This document shows, in pieces, positions 10,842 to 23,100 of a stretch of DNA of 64,000 bases. The notes under the pieces are model-generated. The model was not told where the DNA came from. It made no database searches and saw only the letters and a program-made list of their open reading frames with translations. The translations under genes were made by a program, and so were the position numbers. This DNA is from Vicia villosa (Eukaryota > Streptophyta > Magnoliopsida > Fabales > Fabaceae). The stretch is from positions 372,001 to 436,000 of the forward strand of contig NW_026705328.1 in the NCBI RefSeq assembly GCF_029867415.1. Direction: 5' to 3'. Within the stretch, counting starts at the first letter, position 1, and each line of letters begins with the position of its first letter.

Positions 10842-13091
10842 CATAATCAAGTCATATGCCAAGGGTTACAGATTTTTGCCTCAAAAACCATCAAACCCGA
10901 GTGAAAGAATTCAAGAAAATCTCAAATTCCAATTCTGAGATTAAGGCCAATTCAAGGTGTTTTAATCATTCATACACGTTCCCTGAGGATCATTGAAAGT
11001 GTTTGGACCCTTGCTCGACATCAACAACTCCAGAACTGCCTCCAATAAGCCAAGGTTTGTCGAAACCTTTCTTGATTCGATTGCATTAATTCATGAAGCA
11101 TAAACATAAATTGAACGCATAATATTCTTCATTGTGGTTTGTTTAACGTTACTGGAAAGTTAAGCGCTGTTAAAAGTGGAGACTGGAGGAAGAAGACGAC
11201 GAGGTGTCGTCTCCTGATTGGCCAGTTTGAATTGCTTCGCGCACGTTTTGGTTTTGGGTTTCCAGGTGGATCTGATGCGACATGAAACATGTCTTACCGT
11301 GTGCCCTCTCCATCCAGGCCATTCACCTCATCAATTCTCAGATCCAACGCAAGCAAGGCTCGAGGCGCACCATACTCCCTCAGCGCGCGCCACACTGGAT
11401 CCAGCTAAGTTTTTTCCAATTTTTTTTATATTTAATTACATAATTGCATTTAAATGTTTATATATTTATATATATATATGTTTTATTATTTGTTTTTTTT
11501 TCTTTTTACTTATAAAAACTATATTTTCTAAAACCCTTTTTTATAATAATAATATGTATTATATTTAATTTATTTCTTTTATATTATTAATATATTTTTA
11601 TTTATCTATTTTATTTATATATTTATTTATTTTAATTAAATATTTTATTTTTTCAATAATTCATATATATTTTTATTTTAATTCATAAAAAATCATAAAA
11701 ATGTTTTATTACCTGATTTTATTTTCTTTCTTCGATTTAATTAATTAGGTTGTGAAACCAATTATTAATTAAATCGATTTGTCACTTTATTCAATTTACG
11801 TCCGAATCAGGGTTTACGAGAATTAGCCCTACACTAAAAAATGTTATTTTTCTGTGTCCTTTTCAGGGTCGACTTTCCCGATGCCTTCCGATCACGCGCC
11901 ATGCCCTTCACAAAGCTAAGTCCCGATCGAATTTCTTTTAATTATTTCTTTTTCTTTTTCTTTTATAATATTTATTCTGCCTTGTCAATAAAAGAATTGT
12001 CATACACTCACTGTCTGTCGTTTTTTCTGTCAATTCACAGATGATCAGAGCCAATGCTCAAGGCAACCTCCGACTGCCAACCCTATCAGATCAAATCAAA
12101 AGCTAAGTGTTATTTTTATCTTAAATATTTGTTTTATTTCATTTTACTTTGTTTTTCAAATTATGATTAACCCTAGTTGTCAATGAATCGATAATGCACT
12201 CACTTCCCTTTAGTTTCTATTTTTCCCACATTTTTAGGGTTTGCCTACCGCCAAAGCTCAAATAGTCGGTAACCCTAAAACCTTAACCTCTTCTATTTCT
12301 CTTATTATTATTACTTATGTCAAACCCGCTGGTTTCATTCTCCCTTTCCCCCCGCTGGTTTCTTTTTCCCTTCCCTATATTGCTTTAATTATATTGTTTA
12401 TACTATTGCGTGGTTAGTAACCCTAGGGAGTGATAACCTTGAAATTAAACTTAGAGTCATTTAATTTTTATAAGATAAATATCTGAATTAATCACGTGAT
12501 TGCTGCACCCACACACACTTTTTGGTAACCCCTCTTGTTGCCTTGTTGCCTGTTGCCTGTTGCATGTTGCCTTGTGTTTTTTGCAGAATAGCCATGTCCC
12601 TCGAATATGAGGATACCTCAGTCATGTTGCCTCGATTATGCAAAGATCATAGGTCCCTAATGATGCTGACTTCGATACGCTAATATGATCTTGTCCCTCG
12701 GAAGTTGCCTACGAAAGGCTGAGGTATCCTCTGGTTGCCTAAACGAAAGGCTATTCTGGTCCTTCCCTTAGACTACCTGTCTCTCTATGGCATGGGACAG
12801 TCTTATGGCGAACGACATTGCGACGACCCTTCAACCTCCAAATGAATGGCTTCCTGCCCTCTTATGGCATGGATAGACCCTTTCACCTTTAAAGGCTAAA
12901 AGAACTATTTTATACATTATTAAGGTAATTGCTCCTAATTGCCTTGCTCTAGCTAAAATCCTTTTCTTATTCTTTCTCATAAACCTTCAAAATGGCTACG
13001 TTCATTTACGAGCTAAAGTCCGTATTCACTTCTTCTACATTTCTGAACGAAAAAGAGCAAAGCAATTAAGAGCCCATGGAAAACCATGGAT

Positions 13092-13120
13092 GCAAAGGGT
13101 GCCTTACACCTTCCCTTTGC
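13092..13120 (+). terminator. Hairpin near 3' end of Ogre LTR
   Basis: GCAAAGGG at 13092-13099 pairs perfectly with CCCTTTGC at 13113-13120 around TGCCTTACACCTT. Two other Ogre-type LTRs in this window carry the same hairpin with different but pairing stem bases. Its position, downstream of the promoter and 140 bases before the LTR end, fits a 3'-end or RNA-structure signal; the role is inferred. Confidence 0.5.
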
Positions 13121-13262
13121 ATAAATTACCCCCGAACTCAATTTTTATTTAAAAGGTTTTTCCTGTTCTTTTATCCTTTCTGATTAATTTGGATAAAATA
13201 AAAGTCGGTGGCGACTCTTGCTTAATCGCGACATTCCGATAAAGTCAGTTCACCGTATTACA

Positions 13263-13981
13263 GTGAGCATCACTATCCTCTGTCATGTGAGGAAACCCCG
13301 TGAAGATGTTATGCTATATCATGGGGCATTTTCGTCTATTTATCTCGCAGGTACATCCTTTTGAGTACACCATGTCAGCGCATTAGCGGATCCAGCCAAG
13401 CGAGAGATCTTCATTCCCCAGCTGAGTGTATCTAGATGAGGTTTTCTTTGTTCCAAGATTCTCATCTCCTCAGCAAAGCACATCTAAGTGCAATCTCCAT
13501 GCTTCAGAAGCCCTATTCCCCGGGGGAATATCCTCTCCTAGTTGAATCATGATTGAATGGTATCTGATTCCCCAGCAAGCTCTTAATGAGGTTCCTTGCC
13601 AGAGTTCCTCATTCTCCCTAGTAGAGTGTTTTCTCTCCCCAACAGATTGACTTGTTTTCCCCAAGAGAGTGATCTTATTCCTCAGTGGAGTTGTCTTAAC
13701 AAGAGGTTCTTATGTTGAGTTCCTTATCCTCAGCAAATTTCTTATCTCCTCAACGGACCATTATGCGGAAGTATTCATCTTCTCCACTGGGTCTCTCCTC
13801 AGTAGAGTTTCACTTGCATCCTCAGCAGAATCTATGTCCGTCGAGGACTTCCCCAGTGGAATATGTCCTGCACAAGCAAGTTGGTTATTCCTATCAGAGT
13901 TATCTCCATGACTTGCTCTTATCTCCTCATCCCCAGTGTGTCGAGAATTTGCTTCTCCAGTGAAGTTTCCAGGGTATTCCC
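13263..13981 (+). other. Element D 3' UTR fragment, copy 1
   Basis: 719 bases matching 28737-29455, with about three differences by eye. It contains many degenerate repeats of the type TTCCCCAGCAGAG. In the second copy the sequence runs on uninterrupted to a polypurine tract and LTR, which identifies it as the 3' UTR of another plus-strand Ogre-like element. Here it is cut off at 13981 by the minus-strand LTR. The ORFs at 13669-13911 and 13712-13963 are chance frames. Confidence 0.75.
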
Positions 13982-14115
13982 TGTCGCACGCTCGCGAAAA
14001 ATGAACAGAGTCGCCACCAATATATTTATCCCCTAAGGGAAATGAATATCAGGAAACCTAACAAAGAAAGGAACAAGGTCTTGCGACCAGAGAATCAAGG
14101 TACGGGAGTCGGTTA

Positions 14116-14143
14116 CGCAAGGGGAAGGTATTAGCACCCCTCG
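14116..14143 (-). terminator. Hairpin near 3' end of minus-strand LTR
   Basis: In sense orientation, GCGAGGGG pairs with CCCCTTGC around TGCTAATACCTT, with one G-U pair. It occupies the same position as the hairpins at 13092 and 45545. Confidence 0.5.
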
Positions 14144-16409
14144 CGCCCATCGTACTCGATGGTATCCACCTATGTTTGTTTCTATCTAAAGGGTGTGTAC
14201 TATGTCTATGTCTACATGCGAATGAATGCAAAAGAAATACGGGGAAAAGAAGGAATTATTTACAAATGTGCTCGTTCAAGCCCCGCGACTTGATGCCTAC
14301 GTATCCTTTTCAGGAATCAGAGCGCCGTAGTTCGGCTCCATAGTTTTGTTTGTTTTGTGTTTTTTAGTTGGGCGGAGTTAACGCTCGCACTCTTGCATAA
14401 GGGGACAGCCTAGGATGCAATGGAGCGGAGATAACAATGCCCTTAAGAAAGGAGAGAAGAGAGAGAGAGTTTGAGTGTTTCGAGGAAATCCCTAAAGCAA
14501 GGGAAACTCGAGTTACTCTTTGGTTTGTGTCTTTTAGAAGTTGGGAACTTACGCCTGAATGGGACCCTAAAGCAAGGGAGATCCAAGCACTCGAATGATT
14601 CCCTAAAGCAAGGGAGATCCAAGCTTCCATCCCCTTTTTAAGATTTTCACTTTGATTATTAGTGTTTTAAGTATTTTCTTTGTATTTTTTAAAGGGGTTT
14701 TTTATTTGAATATTTTTAGATGTTTTAGAGTTTGAGGGAGGAAAAGGAAACTAGCCTAAGTAAACTAGCCTAATATGAATGGGAATTTCTACCTAATATT
14801 ATCATGGCTTCTACCTAAGGTTAGGATTAAAAGAAACATGAAAAATAAAGCACTAAGTAGAATATTGAAAATAGCATAAAAGCATAAAAAAGGACAAGCA
14901 CAAAAGTGAATTAAAAGTACTATTATTTTTATGTGACTTTTTTTATGAAAGAAATGAGTTCAAAAGATTAATGTCAAAATTAACCTAAAATCTATTTAAA
15001 ATTTTTTATGAGTTTTTTTTTAATGTCATTTTTATGAGTTATCAACCAATTAGGAATCAAGAAAAAACTACCAATTAAAATTCTAATAAAATTCCTAAAA
15101 GTTTAATTGGGTGAAAAATGTTTTTGTCATTTTTTATTTAAGAAAAAGTGAATTAATGTGAAAAAGGAATTAGAGAAAATCCATTTTTATTATTATTATC
15201 ATTAACAGGGGGTGCATGCTGAAAATTAAGTTGTCTGAATAGTAAAGGCGCAAGGCCCGGGGTCAAGGCCCAGGGCGTTTTTGTTGCAGATTCTGTCTAG
15301 CCAAAAAAAATGGCTCAGCATCGGGCCACAGGGGGTGCGAGTGGCAATTAGGCCCAAGGAGCTTTTTGTTCAGCATCAAAGGAGGAGTGTGAAGCATGGG
15401 CCTGGTGGGGGTGAGGATAGTAATTCGTGAAGGCCCAGGCTTGGTTGTTTGATTCACCACAGTTTTTCATTCAGACTATTATTCAATTAAAAAGAAAAAT
15501 AAAATGAATAAACAGATGAAATCGCAAAGAGGATTAGGGTTCACCTGCAATGCGCCGTTTCCACTTCTCTTGCACTTCACTCTCTCGTTCCCGTCTCCTT
15601 CTACACACAACGACGGTGACGGAGAATCTCGTCGTCTCTGACCGAAACATCTCAGCCTCTCCGTCACGAAACCTCCATCGACTTCCCTCCGTCGTGAATC
15701 GCAATGAGGCAGAGCTTGTATCATCTTCCACCTCCTCTCCGAATCAAACATAATCACAATAGCCAAGCACAAAACGCGAGATTAAATGCATTATAAGGTT
15801 TACCTGGATTTGCAGAGCGATGGGAGATTGAGAAGTTCAGAGATGAAGTCTTCGAAGCTTCGGTGCGAAATAAACGCAAGGATTGGAGAGGTTCTTCGAG
15901 AAATTGACGAAATAAACGCAGAGTTCTTCGATCCAGGTAATCTTCTGTATTCTTCTTCTTCTTGTGTTACCTTCCTCTGTTCTTCTTCCCGGACTCTTCT
16001 TTTTCTTTGAATTCGCCTCTGTGTTGTGAAATCGTGTTGCGGTTTTTGATTGAGGGAGTGTTTGATTGATTCGAGGATGTGTGATGGAGGTTTAGCTCGG
16101 TTGAAGGAGTTTCAAAGGTTGAAACTCCAACAACTTTGGTGATGAGCTTTTGTGAAGTGTGAGAATGGTGTGAAGACGAAATAATCAGAAGATGGAAAGA
16201 GGAAGAAGATGGTGATGAATTGAGAGAGATGAAGATGATGATTAGTGAAGTGTGAGAATGGCGTGTAGAAGAATGGTTATGGAGGAAGGTTGCAGAGAAA
16301 GCAGAGTGTGAGAGATGAAGGTTGAGAGAAGAATGAAGAGTGGAAGGTGGATGAATGGTGTGTGAAGGTGAATTATGGCGTGGTGTTTGAATTGTGGAGG
16401 GAAGTTCTG

Positions 16410-16416
16410 TTATATA
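16410..16416 (-). promoter_or_regulatory. Likely TATA box of minus-strand LTR
   Basis: On the minus strand TATATAA, in CCTCTATATAACAG. Conserved in the truncated copy at 26962-26968. Confidence 0.5.
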
Positions 16417-18407
16417 GAGGTTTGAAGGCTGAAGAGTTAGTTAGAGGGAGGAGTTTTCAGTTAGAGAGTAAGGATAGAGGGCCATTGGATCAGAGAGAAT
16501 CGGTTAGGATATTGAGGGTGAGGATTGAAAGGTTTTGGCGGTTTATGAATTGGCCAGAGGTTGTTATTTCTGTTTTGGTTAGTTAGGTTCTGTTGGAAGA
16601 AGTTAGTGTTCAGTTAAGGGTGGTTTAGGTTGTTAGAAGTTTAGTTAGAAGTTAGTTATGGAATATGCTGAGCTGGCACGATTTGAAAGTTAGTTACCAA
16701 ACTGTTAGAGTCATAGAATGGTGATTGTATTTGGTATTTGGTGAATGATATTGAGCTTGTATGCAGGACTGGTGATAGCATAGATGGAGTCATTTATGCA
16801 TAGGTTATCTCATGATTTATTTGACTGTGACTGGCTGTAGATAAATATGACCCATGATGCTCTGAACTATGAATTTTAATTGCTCTGAAAAGTATGTTAA
16901 AATTGTGTACCTGCTGCATGTTTTTTCTTTTTTCAGTTTGTGATGTATATGGTGGATGAAGCTGTTAGTAATACTAGTGAGTTCGGGACTGTTATGAGAA
17001 TCAAGAGTGGGTTAGCAAAGTCAGTTATGAATGGGTTGTTGGTAATCAAATAAAACTGAGATTTTTTTGGTTATCAAATGGTTTTAGAGGTACTGTTTGG
17101 AGCTGTTTATATTTGGAAGTTAGTTTATGCTGTTGGAAAGTTTGTTATGGTTGGTTAGGTAGTTAGTTTATTTGAATATATGGTTTGTGAATGAATCAGT
17201 TAGTAGGTTTATGTTAGTAATGTGTATGCTAATGTGAATTGTATGAGGATTGTTGTATGGTTTAGTCTCTGGTGTTTCCCTGCAGTATGTAACGCACTAA
17301 AAGATGTTTTGAATGTATCTTGTTTCTTTGTTTTGGAAGTGAACTGCAGGTGAGATGTGGACTCTGGTTAATTGAATTGTGAATTAGATATGCTGAATAT
17401 GTTCTTGTGTGTGTTGCAGGATTTATTTTGAATGAACTTTTAGCATTAGAAGCTACAAGGCTTGAAGCTTGAAGTTTGAAGATGCATGATGCGTAAGAGT
17501 ATGACTCATGGAGCTGAAGTGAAAGACTCTGAAGTTCAGAAGGGCAATAAGTCTAGGATCATGGTTGACTTCGGCCAACTATTTGTCAATCAGCTCCCCT
17601 TTTTTGTAATTTTCCTTTTGAATGTAATGATAGGGGTGTTGAATGGAATTTGTATACTTGTGTAGTACTTTGAATGAGAACTGATGGGAAATGTTTGAAT
17701 TTGAACAATGTTGAATCGAATGATGTTTGGACCCTTGGACATGAATTCTTCTTTGTGTACCAATGAATATAATGGGCTTGAATTTGTAGCTGATGTAGAC
17801 CCTTTTTGTAATCTTTCCAGTAACACAATTGAATGGATGTAGTATAGACTTTGTGATATCCCTGACCATATTTTTGATAGGTTCCAAATAATGTTTGAAT
17901 TCTCATTTTCCCTCCATATGCATTATTTGAATTTCGGATCTTTCTTCAATTGCAACTCGAATGGAGAAACCCAATTGGAACGATTCAAAACTCAACCTCA
18001 CTGTTGACTTTTGACCAAAAGTCAAAGTCTTTGCAAATAGCTTCTCAAGGCTTGAAAACGCCATGTCTCATTTTAATATCCATGCTTGCACTTTTATCCT
18101 CTCAAAAGCAATCACCTTTCTCCCTTAAAATAGCAGTATTAATGTGGACCACTAACTTGCAATTGAAAGAGAGCAATATTCATGAACCAAGAGCCCTGAT
18201 TCCATATTTCAACCAACTTGTCTGTAGTAGGAACCTTAAACCAGTAAGAACCCGATTCACCAGAGGATTTTTGATCCCATGCTTTTAGATGTTCATTTAA
18301 TGAATGAATGCAATGTCATGTTAATCCCCTAATGGAGTATGCAGATGAATGTAAAAGTCTAAGCCAGTTAAAATTAGTTTGGGGTAGGACAAATTTGGGG
18401 TATGACA

Positions 18408-18729
18408 GCTGCCCCTATTTAATCATCTTGAACCTGAAAGTGAGATTGGCGTTAGCCTTTCGAACATTCGAGGTAGAAGAAGATTAAATACCAAGACCAG
18501 AAATTTGTCCTGAAAAGACGGTGCAAGTGTTATCCTTATTTTTTTGTTTTTGATATCTGCTGGGGAAAGAGAAATTTTTGTTTTTATGAGGGAGGGATTT
18601 ATGGTAAGCAATAGTTGGATGGTGATAGCTTGTAACGTAGCCAAGGTGCCAATACAAGGTTCTCAATGGAAGTGGTTGATGCATAAAAGTGATTGGAAAA
18701 GAAATAGGTTTAACAGAAAGATAAGGTAA
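18408..18729 (-). other. Polypurine tract and proximal 3' UTR of minus-strand Ogre
   Basis: On the minus strand AAATAGGGGCAGC (18408-18420) lies directly against the LTR start. The rest is non-coding sequence between tract and array, matching 27765-28086. I see no gene. Confidence 0.75.
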
Positions 18730-20174
18730 CATAGACGGATGTTTTAAGAGAGATATAGACGAATATCGGAAGAAAATACAAACGAGTACCAGAGGAATGA
18801 CACATACGAGCATCAAAAGAAGATACAGACGAGTATCGAAAGAATGACACATACGAGCATCAAAAGGAGATACAGACGAGTATCGAAAAAAGGACACATA
18901 CGAGCATCGAAAGGAGATACAGACGAGTATTGAAAGAATGACACATACGAGCATCAAAAGAAAATACAGACGAGTACCAAAGGAATGACACAGACGAGCA
19001 TCAAAAGAAGATACAGACGAGTATCGAAAGAATGACACAGACGAGCATCAAAAGGAGATACAGACGAGTATCGCAAGAATGACACATACGAGCATCGAAA
19101 GATGATACAGACGAGTACCAAAGGAATGACACATACGAGCATCAAAAAGAGATACAGACGAGTATCGAAAGAATGACACAGACGAGCATCAAAAGAAGAT
19201 ACAGACGAGTATCGAAAGAATGACACATACGAGCATCAAAAGGAGATACAGACGAGTATCGAAAGAATGACACATACGAGCATCAAAAGGAGATACAGAC
19301 GAGTATTGAAAGAATGAAACATACGAGCATCAAAGGGAAGATACAGACGAGTATCAAAAGAATGACACATACGAGCATCAAAAGATGATACAGGCGAGTA
19401 CCAAAGGAATGACACATACGAGCATTGAAAGGAGATACAGACGAGTATCGAAAGAATGACACATACGAGCATCAAAAGAAGATACAGACGAGTACCAAAG
19501 GAATGACACAGACGAGCATCAAAAGAAGATACAGACGAGTATCGAAAGAATGACACAGACGAGCATCAAAAGGAGATACAGACGAGTATCGCAAGAATGA
19601 CACATACGAGCATCGAAAGATGATACAGACGAGTACCAAAGGAATGACACATACGAGCATCAAAAGGAGATACAGACGAGTATCGAAAGAATGACACAGA
19701 CGAGCATCAAAAGAAGATACAGACGAGTATCGAAAGAATGACACATACGAGCATCAAAAGGAGATACAGACGAGTATCGAAAGAATGACACATACGAGCA
19801 TCAAAGGGAAGATACAGACGAGTATCAAAAGAATGACACATACGAGCATCAAAAGATGATACAGACGAGTACCAAAGGAATGACACATACGAGCATCAAA
19901 AGGAGATACAGACGAGTATCGAAAGAATGACACATACGAGCATCAAAAGGAGATAGAGACGAGTATCAAAAGAATGACACATACGAGCATCAAAAGGAGA
20001 TACAGACGAGTATCGAAAGAATGACACATACGAGCATCAAAAGGAGATACATACGAGTATCGAAAGAATGACACATACGAGCATCAAAAGGAGAGATACA
20101 GACGAGTACCAAAGGAATGACACAGACGAGCATCAAAAGAAGATACAGACGAGTACCAAAGAATGACACAGACG
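18730..20174. repeat. 47-bp tandem array in Ogre 3' UTR, about 30 copies
   Basis: Each 47-bp unit is a dimer of two related ~23-bp parts: ACAGACGAGTATCGAAAG and ACACATACGAGCATCAAAAG. The order of sequence variants repeats at an offset of 518 bp (18954 against 19472), i.e. 11 units plus one base, so a higher-order repeat exists. Because 47 is not a multiple of 3 and the unit lacks stops on the minus strand, long open frames up to 184 codons appear there (18484-19038, 19236-19556 and others); I read these as artefacts. Arrays in Ogre/Tat 3' UTRs are known sources of satellite DNA. Confidence 0.93.
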
Positions 20175-23100
20175 AGTGCTTGAGAAGCTTGGTAGATGGA
20201 CTTACTGGGGATTGGGATTTTGTCTTGAAATGATTTGCCAGGACGGAAGACAAAGGATACGCAACATGGGGGTTGGATCTGAAAAATTTTCCCGTACGAG
20301 GGAAGGAATCACGGAGACTAGGGACGACTAGGCTCGGCAATAAGATGACAGTAACCACGGGGGATTACGGGGATATCGATGCTTACGAAGCATAAGAATT
20401 ACATTAATCCCTCAGGCCAAAGGCGGGGTGTAACTCTTCAAGAGTGGCAATCGTTCGAATCGCCACACACCAAGTATGATTATTCAAACGATTGAAAAAT
20501 GAAATGGGTTGAATGCCCACCCTCATTCGCACTCTAATTTTCGCGCGGCACACGGGAAATAACCTCGAAGACAACGATTCTGACGAAGAAAGGTATCGTA
20601 TCCAATCCATATTGGGGAGATTTCTTTTGGGGTTGAGGAAACCAAGTATCGGCACCGTGGATGGAGGAGATTTGTAATGGAGTAGCAGATATCAATCGGA
20701 ATACGTAAAGACATTTCTCCAGTGGGGAAGTAACATCGCCTTGGTTGAGGGATGATTTGTATTATCTGGCTTATGCTTAGTATGCATGTTTGAATTTTTC
20801 TATGGCGTAATGCTCCATTTTGATGGATATGCTACGCTTTTGAGGATGCAATGTTATATGCAGTGGAAACTATATGCAGAGTGCCAAATAAAGGCATTAG
20901 TGAGGTAAACACCAGGGAGAATCCCCTTAGTGTTAAGGACCATGTGGAGGTGCCAATAGATATTGGACTTTGTGTTTGTAAGATGCTCCTTCTTTGACTT
21001 GAAGAAAAAATTCTGACTTCTCACCACATGCCATTGTTTGGAGGATTTTCAGCTTGAGGAGATTCCCTCGATTCACCATGTTGGGGATGAGAGATCCAGA
21101 TAACGAGCCTTGGTTAGGGAAGTAGGACAACTCCTAGGAGAAATAAACTCCTATGCTTGAGGAATGGAACAAACTCTCAGGAGAAATAAACTCCATGCTT
21201 GGGGAGAGACCAAGGTTCCAGGAGAAATAAACTCCTATGATTAGGGAGAGGACAATAAAACTCAGAAGATCGTGCCCCAAGTTTCATGACCCATGAAGGA
21301 AATTGCCCCACAGGATCCTTGGAGAGATTTGTCAAATCTCGACGTAACTGCCCCAGATTGGTTGAATTTGAGAGAGATTCCTCGACGTGATTGCCCCATA
21401 TTGATCAAAGCTTGAAGAGATTTATCGACATGATTGCCCCAGATATGCTGAATTTGAGAGGTCAAACCTCGACTTAATTGCCCCTGATTAGGTACATCTT
21501 ACTAGGATCCTCAAGCTTTCTTTGTTTTGAAGTCAAACAAACGTGGAAACAACTTTACCACGCTCAACAGTGTCTTCAAACTCTTCCCCACAGAGTAATC
21601 AAAGAATGCATCAACAGTTCATGCCCAACGGATTTTTCAGGAAACCTGCCCCTCGATGGTCAACATTTGAGATGATTAGCCTTTACTCCTCGGAGTTCTC
21701 AAGTCTCTTGTGCTTTGATATGATCAAGTTACTCACTGATTCTCATCATGGTAATTTCCTTGATGTTAAGCACATATTTGTATGCAAAAGAATGTTAATT
21801 CTAAGAATGATAATTCTAATGCAAAGCCTATGTTAGTCTTGAAGTTTAAAGAAACTTTTTATGAAATGAGGTTGCGACCTCTTGTGAATGGATCACTAGT
21901 TGACACAACCTCGATTTTTGCATATGGAAGACAGAGCAAGCGTATGATACCAACATGGATATGTGTTACGCTTCATTGGGAGTCAGTTAAACACTATCTC
22001 ATCGGAGTGCGTTTTTAAAATAAACCCTACTTCAATTAGGACTTTTAAGGGTTGTAATTTGGCCAGGTTCACGGTTTTAGAAACAAAGGATTTTCAGGCT
22101 CAAAATTATTTGGTGCCCACCCCCTTCGTGATGTTCTCCATTCCTAGGTTCGATTAACTCGACATGAGCGTTCATCCCTCACAAGGAATTTGAAATGGTT
22201 GAGGAATCAATGAGGTTCCTTGGACATGGCGGTCGCTCACCTTTTATTCTTCTGATTCATTGTCACACGACTTTGTTCTTGCTTGGCAATTTCATCGTCT
22301 TTTTCTTTCGTTTCTTTTGTCATTTTCTTTTCATCCTTTTTTATTTTCGTTGTTTTTTGCCATTTTTTTTTTGCTCTTTTTTTGAACAAGTCGTGTGACC
22401 TCGCATAGTCTTTGATTCGTTGGAGGTGATTGTGACCGTCTCACTTCTTGATTTGATGAAGGATTACCGTTGTGGTATCGTCATCTCTCGATCTCTTGAT
22501 GGAATAAGGATAATCGTTGCGGTTTTGACATTCCTCAACCTTTTGAAGGATAACCATTGTTGTATCCTTAGATGCATACACTTTTGGCGAGTTTTGAAAG
22601 CTCGATCAAGTTAAATGAACACTACCCTGCCCCAAGGTTAAAATAAGGGTTTTTATGATTAAAAAAGAAACTCCTACTTCAAGGCTCAAAGGGGTTATCG
22701 AGGGTCAATCTCCCTTATATCTCCGGTGTTTGGGGATTTGAAATAATGACTGTACATCCTCAGTAGGGTTTTATTCAAAAACACACGATTAGAGATTTTG
22801 CATTTTTATTTTTCATCATTCTCCCTCCGCTCTTTGCCTAAGCAAGCAATTAGTAAAGTTGGTATCGTAATGCCAAAAACATTTTATGAGTGAAAACGAA
22901 TGGGTTTCTTCAAGACAAACATAAACAATGTATTATGATTTTCATTCAGAAATTAACAAGTTTTTACATGCTATAAATGCCTAACCAAACAATGAAATGT
23001 TACAAATGAGAATGCAATAAAGAAACTAAATGAATGCCATTGTTGAGGAGACTTGACTCCGTCTGGACTTATTGATCTTGAATACTTTTTACAGTTCTTT

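Larger units (their letters stand above)
1161..12041 (+). repeat. Tandem duplication of a 5.55 kb Ogre segment (two units)
   Basis: Unit A (1161-6711) and unit B (6712-12041) are collinear at a constant offset of 5551 bases from integrase to mid LTR; beyond about 5610 the offset falls to 5328 because unit B lacks about 223 bp. Each unit holds integrase, the 3' UTR with its 71-bp repeats, and the first ~2.6 kb of the LTR. At 6712-6715 the sequence passes from LTR interior to integrase; the two parents share only ATCA there (LTR ATGATCAGAG at 12041; pol ATCAAGAGTA at 1161). Unit B runs on into the rest of the LTR. Both units carry the same TAG after the integrase core, so that stop predates the duplication. 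Confidence 0.92.
9671..13262 (+). repeat. Ogre 3' LTR, unit B, essentially full length (3592 bp)
   Basis: It starts right after the polypurine tract. The first base is altered (AGTCATACCCC instead of TGTCAT). It ends GTATTACA at 13262. Inside are a TATA box (10834), an AT-rich tract (11410-11740), short GTTGCC repeats (12530-12575), a stable inverted repeat (13092-13120) and the GGTGGCGACTCT motif (13209) near the end. It lacks about 223 bp that unit A has (around 11163). The next five bases, GTGAG (13263-13267), should be the target-site duplication; the left partner lies outside the window. Confidence 0.87.
13982..18407 (-). repeat. Minus-strand Ogre-type 3' LTR (4426 bp)
   Basis: Read on the minus strand it starts TGTCATACCCC at 18407, directly after a polypurine tract (AGGGGCAGC, inverted at 18408-18420), and ends GTGCGACA at 13982. 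Near its sense 3' end it carries the hairpin at 14116-14143 and the motif GGTGGCGACTCT (inverted, about 13998-14009). TATATAA lies about 2 kb in. A 170-base tract at 15540-15720 is CG-richer and gives short ORFs on both strands, none recognisable. The left flank ends TATTCCC; the empty target is seen at 29455. Confidence 0.85.

Noticed and set aside
15479..16010. CG-richer stretch with ORFs on both strands that could be a captured gene fragment
   Set aside because: Short frames only, no domain. It is part of the LTR leader region and is duplicated simply with the LTR at 26031-26562.
18484..19744. Long minus-strand ORFs (up to 184 codons, hydrophobic, repeating VCVIPLVLVC-like residues) that resemble membrane proteins
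   Set aside because: They lie in the 47-bp array; the unit has no stop on that strand and is not a multiple of three, so open frames arise in every phase. No start context or homology.
18730..20174. CRISPR-like appearance of regular short repeats
   Set aside because: The repeats are contiguous 23/47-bp monomers without unique spacers, in a plant retroelement context.
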